This document shows, one piece after another, positions 1 to 8,320 of a DNA stretch of 64,000 nucleotides. The stretch is from contig NZ_VOIL01000001.1 of assembly GCF_007994735.1 (NCBI RefSeq), positions 1,798,001 through 1,862,000 on the forward strand. Reading direction: 5' to 3'. Origin of the DNA: Nesterenkonia populi (lineage in GTDB: Bacteria > Actinomycetota > Actinomycetes > Actinomycetales > Micrococcaceae). The translations under genes and the position numbers were made by a program. Below the pieces are notes generated by a model. The model had not been told where the DNA came from. It did no database searches and saw nothing but the letters and a program-made list of their open reading frames with translations. How positions within the stretch are numbered: position 1 is the stretch's first letter; each line of letters starts with the position of its first letter.

Positions 1-761
1 CCAAGGAGCGCCGCGAGGAGTCCATCGAGCGCGGCAAGGAGATGCTCACCAAAGCGATCCGGAAGTCGAACCTTCCGCTTCAGAAAGTGATGAACCCGGA
101 TGTGCTCTCCGCCGTCGCATCCGAACTGCACTACACGGACATCTCCGGCTTCTATGCGGGCGTGGGGGAGGAGCACGTCTCCACCCAGAACGTCATCGAT
201 CACCTCAACGGTCTCTTCGACACAGAGGACGCTGAGGACGAGGAGCACGACACCACCCCCATCACCTCCCCGTCACCTCGGCCGGCGGAGTATTCAGACG
301 CCGGCGTCGTCATCCAGGGGACCGGCAACGTGCTGGCCAAGCTCGCCCGCTGCTGCACCCCGGTGCCCCCCGACGAGATCGAAGGCTTCGTCACCCGAGG
401 GCAGGGCGTCTCAGTGCACCGTGCGGACTGCCGCAACGTCAGCCAGCTCCGGGAGCAGCCGGGCAGGCTCGTGGAGGTCGAGTGGGCGCCCACCAAGTCC
501 TCCGTCTTCCTGGTCGAGATCCAAGTCGAAGCCCTGGACCGAAAGTCGCTGCTCTCAGACGTGACCAGAGTCCTTGCCGAGTCGCACGTCAACATCCTCT
601 CCGCCACCGTCCAAACCTCGAAGGACCGAGTGGCGGTCTCCAGGTTCAGCTTCGAGATGGGCGACCCCCGGTACCTCAACCACGTGCTGAACTCCGTCCG
701 CCGGATCGACGGGGTCTATGACGTGTACCGGACCGTCGGCAAACGCCGCGAAATACACTGA
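1..761 (+). CDS. relA: RelA/SpoT (p)ppGpp synthetase/hydrolase, C-terminal part
   Basis: This is the 3' end of the bifunctional stringent-response enzyme that makes and degrades (p)ppGpp; the gene begins before the window and its frame is open from base 3. What is present is the regulatory half: a helical segment, an acidic linker, the conserved-cysteine (zinc-finger-like) domain with the motif ARCCTPVP around window residues 115-121 of the visible part, and a C-terminal ACT domain starting at FLVEIQVEALDR. The catalytic HD and synthetase domains lie outside. Its last 46 bases overlap the 3' end of the convergent AbiEi-like gene. Identification is firm; only the start is missing. Confidence 0.95.
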   Translation, partial: KERREESIERGKEMLTKAIRKSNLPLQKVMNPDVLSAVASELHYTDISGFYAGVGEEHVSTQNVIDHLNGLFDTEDAEDEEHDTTPITSPSPRPAEYSDAGVVIQGTGNVLAKLARCCTPVPPDEIEGFVTRGQGVSVHRADCRNVSQLREQPGRLVEVEWAPTKSSVFLVEIQVEALDRKSLLSDVTRVLAESHVNILSATVQTSKDRVAVSRFSFEMGDPRYLNHVLNSVRRIDGVYDVYRTVGKRREIH

Positions 762-1465
762 TCCAACAGTTCCGCGATCCGTCCGACGCGCCCCTTCTCA
801 CCGTGCTCCGAGCGTTTCGTGCGCTCCACCATCCTCGCCGCCATCCCCTCAAGGTCTTCTACCCCCTCAAGCAGCCTGCCGATGAGGCAGAGCCGATGGT
901 GCAGCACCCGCTGCTCATCCTCTCCCGGCACAAACACGTCATCCTCCTCGCCGGCCCTCGAGGGCCAGAACAGCAGATCCTCGCGGAGCCACCCGTGCGC
1001 GTCCACCAGACGGTCCGCCGGTCTGCGCGTGCCCATTGTGCCCACGCCGAGAAAGATGTCCTCAGCAGTTCGCTCGGGGGTGGTGAGCGCCATGCCGGCA
1101 GCCTGCATCTGCTCAAGCGGATTCAGCGGCACCTTATGCACCTGCCAGAGCACAGGCTCCCTCAGGTTGGGCCTCGGGGTCGCGTCAGGGGCGATGATAT
1201 GGATCCGCTGAGGCGCGGGCCGTCCCAGGTGCACCCATGCCGCCGTCTCGCCGCAGAGCACTGCCGCGGAGCGAATCTGCGCGCCTAAGAGCGCTCGGGC
1301 AGCGCGTGCCCGGGTGCCGCGGGTGCCGGACTCAGCAGCGGGGGCGAAGACGTCGCCCAGCACCGGCCGGAGTGCGCCCTCCGAGGCGAGCGACTGCAGC
1401 TCAGCGGCAGTGAAGGGGGAACCGGGACGGTAGAGCCGGCCGCGTACGGCCTGTGCAGTGTGCAT
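716..1465 (-). CDS. AbiEi-like antitoxin-family protein, hypothetical
   Basis: A 249-residue soluble protein of a family that actinobacterial annotations commonly label type IV toxin-antitoxin AbiEi antitoxin-like. Seen: a short N-terminal segment that could be a winged-helix-like unit (FTAAELQSLASEG), an Arg/Ala-rich stretch near residues 50-60, and the LTTPERTAEDIFLGV region typical of this family. No AbiEii nucleotidyltransferase toxin is next to it, so a toxin-antitoxin role is not supported by context. It is convergent with relA and overlaps its coding end by 46 bases, so neither gene can have a separate 3' untranslated region there. Function unknown; family assignment moderate. Confidence 0.7.
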   Translation of the reverse strand: MHTAQAVRGRLYRPGSPFTAAELQSLASEGALRPVLGDVFAPAAESGTRGTRARAARALLGAQIRSAAVLCGETAAWVHLGRPAPQRIHIIAPDATPRPNLREPVLWQVHKVPLNPLEQMQAAGMALTTPERTAEDIFLGVGTMGTRRPADRLVDAHGWLREDLLFWPSRAGEEDDVFVPGEDEQRVLHHRLCLIGRLLEGVEDLEGMAARMVERTKRSEHGEKGRVGRIAELLDQCISRRLPTVRYTS

Positions 1466-1506
1466 GGCGTCAGCATTCCGTCCGAAGAGGGACTCCGCAA
1501 CGGGGG

Positions 1507-1965
1507 TCAGCCGTTCCTGTGGAAAACTTCCAGGGCGTGGGTGAGAATCTCCACCGCGGCTGCTTGGTCGATGCTGTCCCGCTGGTTCCTGGCCTCGATG
1601 CCGGCCTCACGCATCTTGCCCTGTGCGCTGACCGTGGAGAGCCGCTCATCCACCAACTGCACCTGAATTGCGAGCTCCGCCTCGGCCAGCGCTCGTTCGA
1701 GCTCTGCCGCGTAGTCCCGAGCCTTCTGCGTCGAGGGCGTCTCAGCCCCTGAGAGCGAGAGGGGCAGGCCCACGTAGACGATACGAGCGTCCCGGTCCCG
1801 GGCTATCTTCACCAGCATCCGGATGTCGGAGCTTCTCTTCGCGTCCCGACGCAAAGTCATCACGGGTGTGGCGACCAGTGCGTCAGGGTCGGTGGCGGCC
1901 AAGCCGACGCGAGAGTCGCCCACATCCACCGCAAGATGGACTCCCGGCCGGCTGCTGCCGCCCAT
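1507..1965 (-). CDS. ruvX: Putative pre-16S rRNA nuclease / Holliday junction resolvase RuvX (YqgF)
   Basis: A 152-residue RNase H-fold nuclease of the YqgF family, which trims the 5' end of 16S rRNA precursor and has also been described as a Holliday junction resolvase. Seen: the N-terminal strand LAVDVGDSRVGLA with the first catalytic Asp, the IVYVGLPLSLSG motif, and the C-terminal DERLSTVSAQ and DQAAAVEIL motifs carrying further acidic residues. Length is normal for the family. The ATG overlaps the alaS stop by one base (TGATG), so it is translationally coupled to alaS; the alaS-ruvX order is common in Actinobacteria. Confidence 0.93.
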   Translation of the reverse strand: MGGSSRPGVHLAVDVGDSRVGLAATDPDALVATPVMTLRRDAKRSSDIRMLVKIARDRDARIVYVGLPLSLSGAETPSTQKARDYAAELERALAEAELAIQVQLVDERLSTVSAQGKMREAGIEARNQRDSIDQAAAVEILTHALEVFHRNG

Positions 1966-4661
1966 CAGCCGCGGGCGCGGACGGCGCCGACGACGGCCTC
2001 GAGGGCTGCCGGGATCTGGGAGGGGTCCTGGCCTCCGCCTTGGGCGAGGTCAGGCTTTCCGCCTCCGCCTCCGCCGAGGATCCCGCAGGCGGTCTTCACG
2101 AGGTCGCCTGCCTTCAGTCCCTCCTCACGGGCGGCCTCAGTGGTTCCGATGACGATGACGGGACGGCCCTTGGACTCTCCGGCAGCCGCCACGACGGCGG
2201 CCCGGGAGCCGAAGCGCTGGCGCAGGTCCATCACCAGCTGGCGCAGGTCATCACCGCTTGCCGTGCCGGCGCTGTGGGCGACCACAGAGACGCCGTCAGC
2301 GTCGACAGCCTGCTCGACGAGCTGGCCAGCGGCGGCGCGCAGCTGTTCGCCGCGCAGCCGCTCCAGCTCGCGCTCGGCCTCCTTGAGCCTGCTCAGGGTC
2401 GTCGAGATGCGGTCGGGCACCTGGTCGGCGGGCACTTTCAGCATGTCGGTGAGCTGGTTGACCAGCGTCCGCTCTGCGGCGAAGTGACGAAAGGCATCGA
2501 GCCCGACCAGCGCCTCGACCCGCCGATTGCCCGAGCCCACGGAAGCCTCAGACATGAGCGCGAGAGTGCCGACCTCGGCAGTGGAGGCCACGTGGGTGCC
2601 GCCGCACAGCTCACGGGACCAGGGGCCGTTCATCTCCACGACGCGGACCTGGTCGCCGTACTTCTCACCGAACAGCATCATCGCGCCGAGGGCCTGAGCC
2701 TCGTCCAGTGACATGCTCTTGGTCTCCACCGCGTAGTTGTCGCGGATGGCGAGGTTTGTGATCTCCTCCAGCTCCTGCCGGGCGCCGGGGGAGAGGGCCT
2801 CGTCATGGGTGAAATCGAACCGAAGGTACCCCTCCTTGTTGAAGGAGCCGGCCTGGACAGCCTCAGGTCCCAGCACGTCGTGCAGGGCGGCGTGAATGAG
2901 GTGGGTGGCGGAGTGGGCCTTCTGAGCGTCAAGGCGGCGGCGGACATCGATCGCCCCCAGCGCCTCGGCCCCGGCAGGCACCTCACCTTCCAGCACCCGG
3001 GCCCGGTGGACGGCGAGCCCCTTGACCGGGGACTGAACGTCAGTGACCTCCAGGGTGAATCCGTCCCCGGTGATCCGGCCGGTGTCCGGCGCCTGCCCGC
3101 CTGCTTCGGCATAGAACGGCGTGGCGTCCAGGACGATCTCAATCTCCTGGCCGGCCGAAGCGTAGGCTGCTGCCGCCCCGTCGACGATCACCCCGCGGAT
3201 GCGGGACTCCGTGGTGTGCTCGGTGTACCCGGTGAAATGGGTGGGGGTCTCCTGCACAAGCTCCCGGTAGACCTCGGTGTCGGCATGGCCTGACTTCTTG
3301 CCTCTGGCGTCTGCTCGGGCACGCTCACGCTGCTCCGCCATGAGCTCGCGGAACGTGTCCTGGTCGACGTCGACACCGGCCTCCTCCGCCATCTCCAGGG
3401 TCAGGTCGATGGGGAAGCCGTAGGTGTCATGGAGGGCGAAGGCGTCGTCGCCGGAGAGGCTGCGGCCCTCAGACTGAGCGGTCTGCACCGCCGAGTCCAG
3501 GCGCTCCGTTCCCGCCGCGATGGTCCTCAGGAACGCCTGCTCCTCCTTCTCCGCAACACGGTGGATGGTCTCGAAGCGCTGCTCCACCTCCGGGTAGACG
3601 CCTTTCATCGCGTCCCGGGAGACCGTGATGAGGTCCGCAAAGACGGGATCCTCCACACCGAGCAGCCGCATGGCCAGGATCACGCGGCGGATGAGCCGAC
3701 GCAGGATGAACCCGCCGGCCTCGTTCGAGGGGCGGACGCCGTCGCTGATGAGCATCAGGGCCGAACGGACGTGGTCGGCGATCATACGCAGCCGGACGTC
3801 CTTGGCGTGGTTGGGGTCCTTCGGGTCCTCCGTGGAGGTGTAGGTGACCCCTGCGAGCTCAGCAGCACGGTCCAGCACCGGACGGACCTGGTCGGTCTCG
3901 TACATGTTCTCCACGCCCTGCAGCACCATAGCCAGGCGCTCCAGTCCGAGGCCGGTGTCGATGCTCTTGCTCTGCAGCGGACCCGCCACCTCGAACTCCG
4001 TCTTCGAATGGACCGCGGAGAGGCGGTACTGCATGAAGACGAGGTTCCAGATCTCCACGTAACGGGTCTCGTCGGCCGCGGGGCCGCCCTCCACGCCGTA
4101 GGCAGGGCCGCGGTCATAGTAGATCTCGGAGCAGGGGCCGCCGGGGCCGGGCTGGCCGGTGGTCCAGTAGTTGTCCTCGGGGCCGAAGCGTTGGATGCGC
4201 TCCTCGGGGACGCCGACCTCGTCGCGCCAGATCGCGTAGGCTTCGTCGTCCTCCTCATAGACGGTGACCCACAGGCGCTCAGGATCCAGTCCGAAGCCGC
4301 GCAGCCCGTCCTCACCGTCTCCGTGCGGGGAAGTGGTCAGCAGCTCCCAGGCCATGGGGATGGCCCTCTCCTTGAAGTAGTCGCCGAAGCTGAAGTTGCC
4401 GCACATCTGGAAGAAGGTGCCGTGCCGGGCTGTTTTGCCGACCTCTTCGATGTCTGCGGTACGGATGCACTTCTGCACGGAGACGGCTCGGCTGTACGGC
4501 GGGGTCTCAGTGCCGAGGAAGTAGGGGATGAAGGGAACCATGCCTGCCACGGTGAACAGCAGGGATGGGTCAGGAGAGATCAGCGACGCCGAGGGGACCT
4601 TCTCGTGCCCCTTGGCACTGAAGTAGTCGTACCACGTGCGGGTGATGTCCTCAGACTTCAC
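1965..4661 (-). CDS. alaS: Alanyl-tRNA synthetase
   Basis: An 898-residue class II aminoacyl-tRNA synthetase charging tRNA-Ala. Seen: N-terminal catalytic core with the TARHGTFFQMCGNFSFGDYFK motif-2 region near residues 77-97 and the GLGLERLAM motif 3 at 237-245, the tRNA-recognition region (RPSNEAGGFILRRLIRR, 310-326), the editing domain with zinc ligands HSATH (583-587) and CGGTH (686-690), a coiled-coil segment near 750-790, and a C-terminal DHHA1-like domain with a glycine run. The start is GTG, preceded by GGAGG four bases upstream. It is followed by ruvX in the same transcript. Full length, with no missing catalytic element noticed. Confidence 0.98.
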   Translation of the reverse strand: MKSEDITRTWYDYFSAKGHEKVPSASLISPDPSLLFTVAGMVPFIPYFLGTETPPYSRAVSVQKCIRTADIEEVGKTARHGTFFQMCGNFSFGDYFKERAIPMAWELLTTSPHGDGEDGLRGFGLDPERLWVTVYEEDDEAYAIWRDEVGVPEERIQRFGPEDNYWTTGQPGPGGPCSEIYYDRGPAYGVEGGPAADETRYVEIWNLVFMQYRLSAVHSKTEFEVAGPLQSKSIDTGLGLERLAMVLQGVENMYETDQVRPVLDRAAELAGVTYTSTEDPKDPNHAKDVRLRMIADHVRSALMLISDGVRPSNEAGGFILRRLIRRVILAMRLLGVEDPVFADLITVSRDAMKGVYPEVEQRFETIHRVAEKEEQAFLRTIAAGTERLDSAVQTAQSEGRSLSGDDAFALHDTYGFPIDLTLEMAEEAGVDVDQDTFRELMAEQRERARADARGKKSGHADTEVYRELVQETPTHFTGYTEHTTESRIRGVIVDGAAAAYASAGQEIEIVLDATPFYAEAGGQAPDTGRITGDGFTLEVTDVQSPVKGLAVHRARVLEGEVPAGAEALGAIDVRRRLDAQKAHSATHLIHAALHDVLGPEAVQAGSFNKEGYLRFDFTHDEALSPGARQELEEITNLAIRDNYAVETKSMSLDEAQALGAMMLFGEKYGDQVRVVEMNGPWSRELCGGTHVASTAEVGTLALMSEASVGSGNRRVEALVGLDAFRHFAAERTLVNQLTDMLKVPADQVPDRISTTLSRLKEAERELERLRGEQLRAAAGQLVEQAVDADGVSVVAHSAGTASGDDLRQLVMDLRQRFGSRAAVVAAAGESKGRPVIVIGTTEAAREEGLKAGDLVKTACGILGGGGGGKPDLAQGGGQDPSQIPAALEAVVGAVRARG

Positions 4662-4712
4662 TGATCCTCCAAGTCATTCAACAACGGTGCCGTGCAAGTT
4701 TAGCGGGAATGC

Positions 4713-4749
4713 GAGAGCCCGCCGCCCCGGAGGGGAACGGCGGGCTCTC
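4713..4749 (-). terminator. Intrinsic hairpin downstream of rpsD
   Basis: Perfect 12-bp stem: GAGAGCCCGCCG at 4713-4724 pairs with CGGCGGGCTCTC at 4738-4749, with a 13-nt loop. It sits between the rpsD stop (4770) and the alaS start (4661), so it would end rpsD transcription. There is no T-tract, which is usual for actinobacterial terminators. Confidence 0.75.
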
Positions 4750-4769
4750 GGCTCAGGCTGTGAGCAGGA

Positions 4770-5402
4770 TCAGCGGGCGTAGTACTCGACGACCAGCTGC
4801 TCTTCGCAGGTCACGGGAACCTCTGCGCGAGCGGGCTTGCGGACCACGGTGGCCTGAAGCTTATCGAGCTCCACGCTCAGGTAGCCCGGAACGTCCGGCA
4901 GCACTTCCTGGTGAGCGCCGGCAGCAGCGACTTGGAAGGGCTCGAACTTCTCAGAGCGCTCGTGGACCTGGATGACCTGCCCGGGCTTGACCCGGTAGGA
5001 GGGGCGGTCCACGCGCTTGCCGTTGACGGTGATGTGACGGTGGGTCACGAACTGGCGGGCCTGGGCGATGGTGCGGGCGAAGCCGGACCGCAGCACCAGG
5101 GCGTCGAGGCGGGACTCCAGCAGCTCGATGAGGTTCTCACCGGTGAGGCCCTCGGACTGGCGCTTGGCCTCCTCGTAGTACCGCAGCATCTGGGACTCGC
5201 GGATGCCGTACTGGGCGCGAAGCTTCTGCTTCTCGCGCAGACGCACTGCGTAGTCGGAGTCGGTGCGGCGACGGGTGCGGCCGTGCTGGCCGGGGCCGTA
5301 GGGGCGACGGTCCAGGTACTTCTGGGCCTTGGGGGTCAGCGCGAGGCCGAGGGCCCGGGAGGCCTTGACGGTGCGGCGTGCGCGCAACGGGGTCTTAGGC
5401 AT
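4770..5402 (-). CDS. rpsD: 30S ribosomal protein S4
   Basis: A 210-residue primary 16S rRNA-binding protein that nucleates assembly of the small subunit body. Seen: N-terminal S4 region with basic patches (RRPYGPGQHGRTRRR around residues 32-46) and the central S4 RNA-binding domain (LESRLDALVLRSGFA, then QARQFVTHRHITVNGKRVD). The four-cysteine zinc motif found in some S4 proteins is absent, so this is the cysteine-free type. The ATG has AGAAAGAGAC upstream. It is followed by a strong hairpin and appears monocistronic. Confidence 0.97.
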   Translation of the reverse strand: MPKTPLRARRTVKASRALGLALTPKAQKYLDRRPYGPGQHGRTRRRTDSDYAVRLREKQKLRAQYGIRESQMLRYYEEAKRQSEGLTGENLIELLESRLDALVLRSGFARTIAQARQFVTHRHITVNGKRVDRPSYRVKPGQVIQVHERSEKFEPFQVAAAGAHQEVLPDVPGYLSVELDKLQATVVRKPARAEVPVTCEEQLVVEYYAR

Positions 5403-5600
5403 AGAGATGTCTCTTTCTGCTCATTTACGACGGCATCGTGTTTATCGCGCCGCGCACAGCAGTGTCATGCGCGGAACCTGGCCTCCGGAACAGAAGAGGA
5501 ATCTGAAGGAGAGCTCGAGCTGCCGATTGCTCGGTGACTACGACGACGGGACGCACCCGTGCCTGCCAGACAGCGTTCAAGTCTACCAGGTCAGGGGGCC

Positions 5601-6407
5601 TCAGCCGCGCAGCGCCTTGCGGTCCGGGCGTGCACGGTATGGGTCCACGCCCTTGGGGATCGGCGGCCGGGCCGAGGGCAGCGCCGACATGCGTTTGTCC
5701 ACCTCGTGGACCTCATGCTTGGTGAGCTTCTTGTCCAGCTTTTTGATGTGCTTGGAGAGCTTCGGCAGCGGGACCTGGTTCTCGCCGCGGCCGGTCTGGA
5801 TGATGTGGACGGGGACCTCATCGCGCAGCACGGGCTTGAGCCGCTTGCGGGTCTTCTCGCTGAGCTTGTGGGCACGGCCCGCGGGCCCCTCGGTGACGAG
5901 GATGACGCCGGGCCTGCCGATCACCCGGAAGACCGCGTCCTGAGTCTTGGGGTCCATCTGGATGGGCTCCTCCTCGACGATCCAGCCTCGGCGCAGGGTG
6001 CCGAGGGCCGCGGCGGCGGCCCCGGGCCGTCCCTCAATGCGCGCGAACGCCGCCTTCTCGGCACGCCGATTCATCACGATCATCGCTGCCAGCAGGGCGG
6101 TGGGCAGCCCTACGAGAAGACCGGTGATCCAGTTCAGCAGCAGCGTGGCCAGCACGAAGGCTGCGGCGAAGGTCAGCAGGGCGGCCAACGCCATCCACCA
6201 CCCGATGTTCGGGTCATAGGTGCGGGTCATGTTGAAGACCTGTTTGATGCGGGAGAAGAAGCCGTCCTGGCTGTTCTTGCTGCCCTTATTGGTCTTCTTA
6301 CGGGCCTTCTTCTCAGCCTTCTGACGCTTGTTCTGCTCGCGCAGCTGCTTCAGCTCGGCCTTGGCCTGCTCTTTCGTGAGAGTGGGGGAGGAGTCGGACT
6401 TTGCCAT
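5601..6407 (-). CDS. DUF4191 domain-containing membrane protein
   Basis: A 268-residue protein of an actinobacterial family of unknown function that is regularly found beside lipA. Seen: a very Lys-rich charged N-terminus (residues 1-50, probably coiled coil), two transmembrane helices (about 70-90 and 93-113), then a soluble C-terminal domain with VFRVIGRPGVILVTEG and a basic tail. The two-helix hairpin predicts both ends in the cytoplasm. A TAGTCT -10-like box lies nine bases before the ATG, so the leader would be only one or two bases. The downstream 5403-5600 gap shows nothing convincing. Confidence 0.85.
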   Translation of the reverse strand: MAKSDSSPTLTKEQAKAELKQLREQNKRQKAEKKARKKTNKGSKNSQDGFFSRIKQVFNMTRTYDPNIGWWMALAALLTFAAAFVLATLLLNWITGLLVGLPTALLAAMIVMNRRAEKAAFARIEGRPGAAAAALGTLRRGWIVEEEPIQMDPKTQDAVFRVIGRPGVILVTEGPAGRAHKLSEKTRKRLKPVLRDEVPVHIIQTGRGENQVPLPKLSKHIKKLDKKLTKHEVHEVDKRMSALPSARPPIPKGVDPYRARPDRKALRG

Positions 6408-6444
6408 GATGCTTCCAGACTACCGGATCGCTGGGGCTGACCCG

Positions 6445-7485
6445 CTAGAAGCCTGCCGCGACCAGGGTGGAGGCTTCCTGCTTGGTCTGGCCGGAGGGCT
6501 CGATGTGGGCAAGCTCGGCGGGGATCTCGAACCCCTTCTTCTGCATGGCCTTGGCCCAGAGGGAGCCGGCCCGGTAGGAGGAGCGGACCAGCGGTCCGGA
6601 CATCACACCGAGGAAGCCGATCTCCTCTGCCTCCTGGGAGATCTCCATGAACTCCTGGGGCTTGACCCACCGGTCCACGGGGAGATGGCGGGGAGTGGGG
6701 CGAAGGTACTGGGTGATGGTGAGCAGGTCGCAGCCGGCATCGTGAAGATCGCGCAGCGCCTCGGAGATCTCTGCCCGGGTCTCGCCCATCCCGAGGATCA
6801 GGTTGGACTTGGTGATCATTCCGTGGCGCTGCCCCTGGGTGAGCACATCCAGGGAACGCTCGTAGCGGAAGGCCGGGCGGATTCGGCGGAAGATGCGCGG
6901 CACGGTCTCCACATTGTGGGCGAAGACCTCAGGCTTGGCCTCGCAGATTCCCGCGATGTTCTCCTCCCTGCCGGAGAAGTCCGGGATGAGGATCTCCACA
7001 CCGGTGCTGGGGTTCAGCTCGTGGATCTTGCGGATGGTCTCCGCGTAGAGCCACACGCCCTCGTCGGCGAGGTCGTCGCGAGCCACGCCGGTGACCGTGG
7101 CGTAGCGCAGCTGCATCTCTGCCACGGACTGCGCCACCTGCAGCGGCTCCATCTCGTCCAGGGCGGCGGGGCGCCCGGTGTCGATCTCGCAGAAGTCGCA
7201 GCGACGGGTGCAGGCGGAGCCTCCGATGAGGAAGGTGGCCTCTCGATCCTCCCAGCATTCGAAGATGTTGGGACAGCCGGCCTCCTCACAGACCGTGTGC
7301 AGGCCGGCTCCGCCCACACGCTTCTTCATCGCGGCGAACTCGGGCCCCATCTTCACCTTGGTGCGCATCCATTCGGGCTTGCGCTCCACGGGCACTGCGG
7401 CGTTCTTGGCCTCCACCCGGAGCATCCGGCGCCCCTCGGGGGCGATGGAGGAGGGGGCTGAGCTTGCTGGTACGCATCCGCTCAC
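6445..7485 (-). CDS. lipA: Lipoyl synthase
   Basis: A 346-residue radical-SAM enzyme that inserts two sulfurs into protein-bound octanoyl groups to make lipoyl cofactors. Seen: the auxiliary cluster cysteines in [13 protein letters not shown] (Cys66, Cys71, Cys77) and the radical-SAM motif CTRRCDFC (Cys92, Cys96, Cys99), plus the C-terminal RSSYRAG segment whose serine ligates the auxiliary cluster. The GTG start overlaps the lipB stop by four bases (GTGA), so the two are coupled. Targets made in this window are the two lipoyl domains of SucB. Confidence 0.97.
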   Translation of the reverse strand: MSGCVPASSAPSSIAPEGRRMLRVEAKNAAVPVERKPEWMRTKVKMGPEFAAMKKRVGGAGLHTVCEEAGCPNIFECWEDREATFLIGGSACTRRCDFCEIDTGRPAALDEMEPLQVAQSVAEMQLRYATVTGVARDDLADEGVWLYAETIRKIHELNPSTGVEILIPDFSGREENIAGICEAKPEVFAHNVETVPRIFRRIRPAFRYERSLDVLTQGQRHGMITKSNLILGMGETRAEISEALRDLHDAGCDLLTITQYLRPTPRHLPVDRWVKPQEFMEISQEAEEIGFLGVMSGPLVRSSYRAGSLWAKAMQKKGFEIPAELAHIEPSGQTKQEASTLVAAGF

Positions 7486-8237
7486 GGGAGGACACCTTCC
7501 TTTGGGATCGAGGTGGAGCAGGCAGTGAGGACGACGTCGTCCCCGACGGGCGCCTGCACAGTGCTGTCCTGGTCAGAGCTGTCTTTGACCAAACGCGGCA
7601 GGACGGACCTCAATTCCTGCTCCACGCGGTCCACTGCATCGGAAGGGGTGACGGTCCGGCCGGTCTCCCGCGTGATGGAGGTGGTCTCAGCATCGTCAAT
7701 GCCGCAGGGAATGATGTTCTCGAAGGGAGCCTGCTCGTTCGAGCAGTTCAGAGCGAAGCCATGCGTGGTGACCCCGCGGTGGTTGCGGACGCCGATGGCA
7801 GCGATCTTGCGATCCGGCACGCCCGCCGCCGGGTCGCCGAGGATCCACACCCCGATGCGGCCCTCCACCCGGGTGGAATCGATGCCGTAGTCCTCTTTGA
7901 GCACCTTCATGATGACGTCCTCCAGCGCACAGACGTACGCCTTGATGAGAGTCCGGTGCTTCAGATGCAGGATCGGGTAGCCGATCAGCTGGCCCCGGCC
8001 GTGCCAGGTGATCTTCCCGCCGCGGTCCACGTCCACCACCGGTGTGCCGTCACGGGGCCTCTCGTGCTCCTCTGTGCGTTTGCCGGCGGTGTAGACGTCG
8101 GCGTGCTCCAGCAGCAGGACGGTGGACCGGGATGGATTCTCCATGACCTCATCGTGCAGGTGCTTCTGAAGCTCGAAGGCCTCCGCGTAGTCGACCAGAT
8201 CCGGGTCGAAGCCGAGGCGCCGGTATTCAAGAGCCAT
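7482..8237 (-). CDS. lipB: Octanoyl-ACP:protein octanoyltransferase
   Basis: Transfers octanoate from acyl carrier protein to lipoyl domains, the step before LipA. Seen: [17 protein letters not shown], the catalytic lysine in DRKIAAIG (about residue 144) and the catalytic cysteine in IIPCGI (about residue 178). I chose ATG 8237 (251 residues) rather than GTG 8246, because a TAGAGT box ends seven bases before it, which is the spacing of a leaderless transcript in Actinobacteria, and no ribosome-binding site is visible. The C-terminal extension after about residue 215 is longer than in enterobacterial LipB. First gene of the lipB-lipA transcript. Confidence 0.95.
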   Translation of the reverse strand: MALEYRRLGFDPDLVDYAEAFELQKHLHDEVMENPSRSTVLLLEHADVYTAGKRTEEHERPRDGTPVVDVDRGGKITWHGRGQLIGYPILHLKHRTLIKAYVCALEDVIMKVLKEDYGIDSTRVEGRIGVWILGDPAAGVPDRKIAAIGVRNHRGVTTHGFALNCSNEQAPFENIIPCGIDDAETTSITRETGRTVTPSDAVDRVEQELRSVLPRLVKDSSDQDSTVQAPVGDDVVLTACSTSIPKEGVLP

Positions 8238-8244
8238 GCGAACC

Positions 8245-8250
8245 ACTCTA
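8245..8250 (-). promoter_or_regulatory. -10 box of leaderless lipB
   Basis: TAGAGT on the minus strand ends seven bases before ATG 8237, placing the predicted transcription start at the start codon. Inferred from sequence only. Confidence 0.55.
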
Positions 8251-8320
8251 CGCCTTCCGGGGCGCGGGGCAGGTGTGGAAAACGTCTGCAGAGAAAACGG
8301 ATCTGCTGGATGCTGTGCCT

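Noticed and set aside
5403..5600. Possible small gene or terminator between rpsD and DUF4191
   Set aside because: Only a weak 5-bp hairpin and no frame with a start signal or family resemblance.
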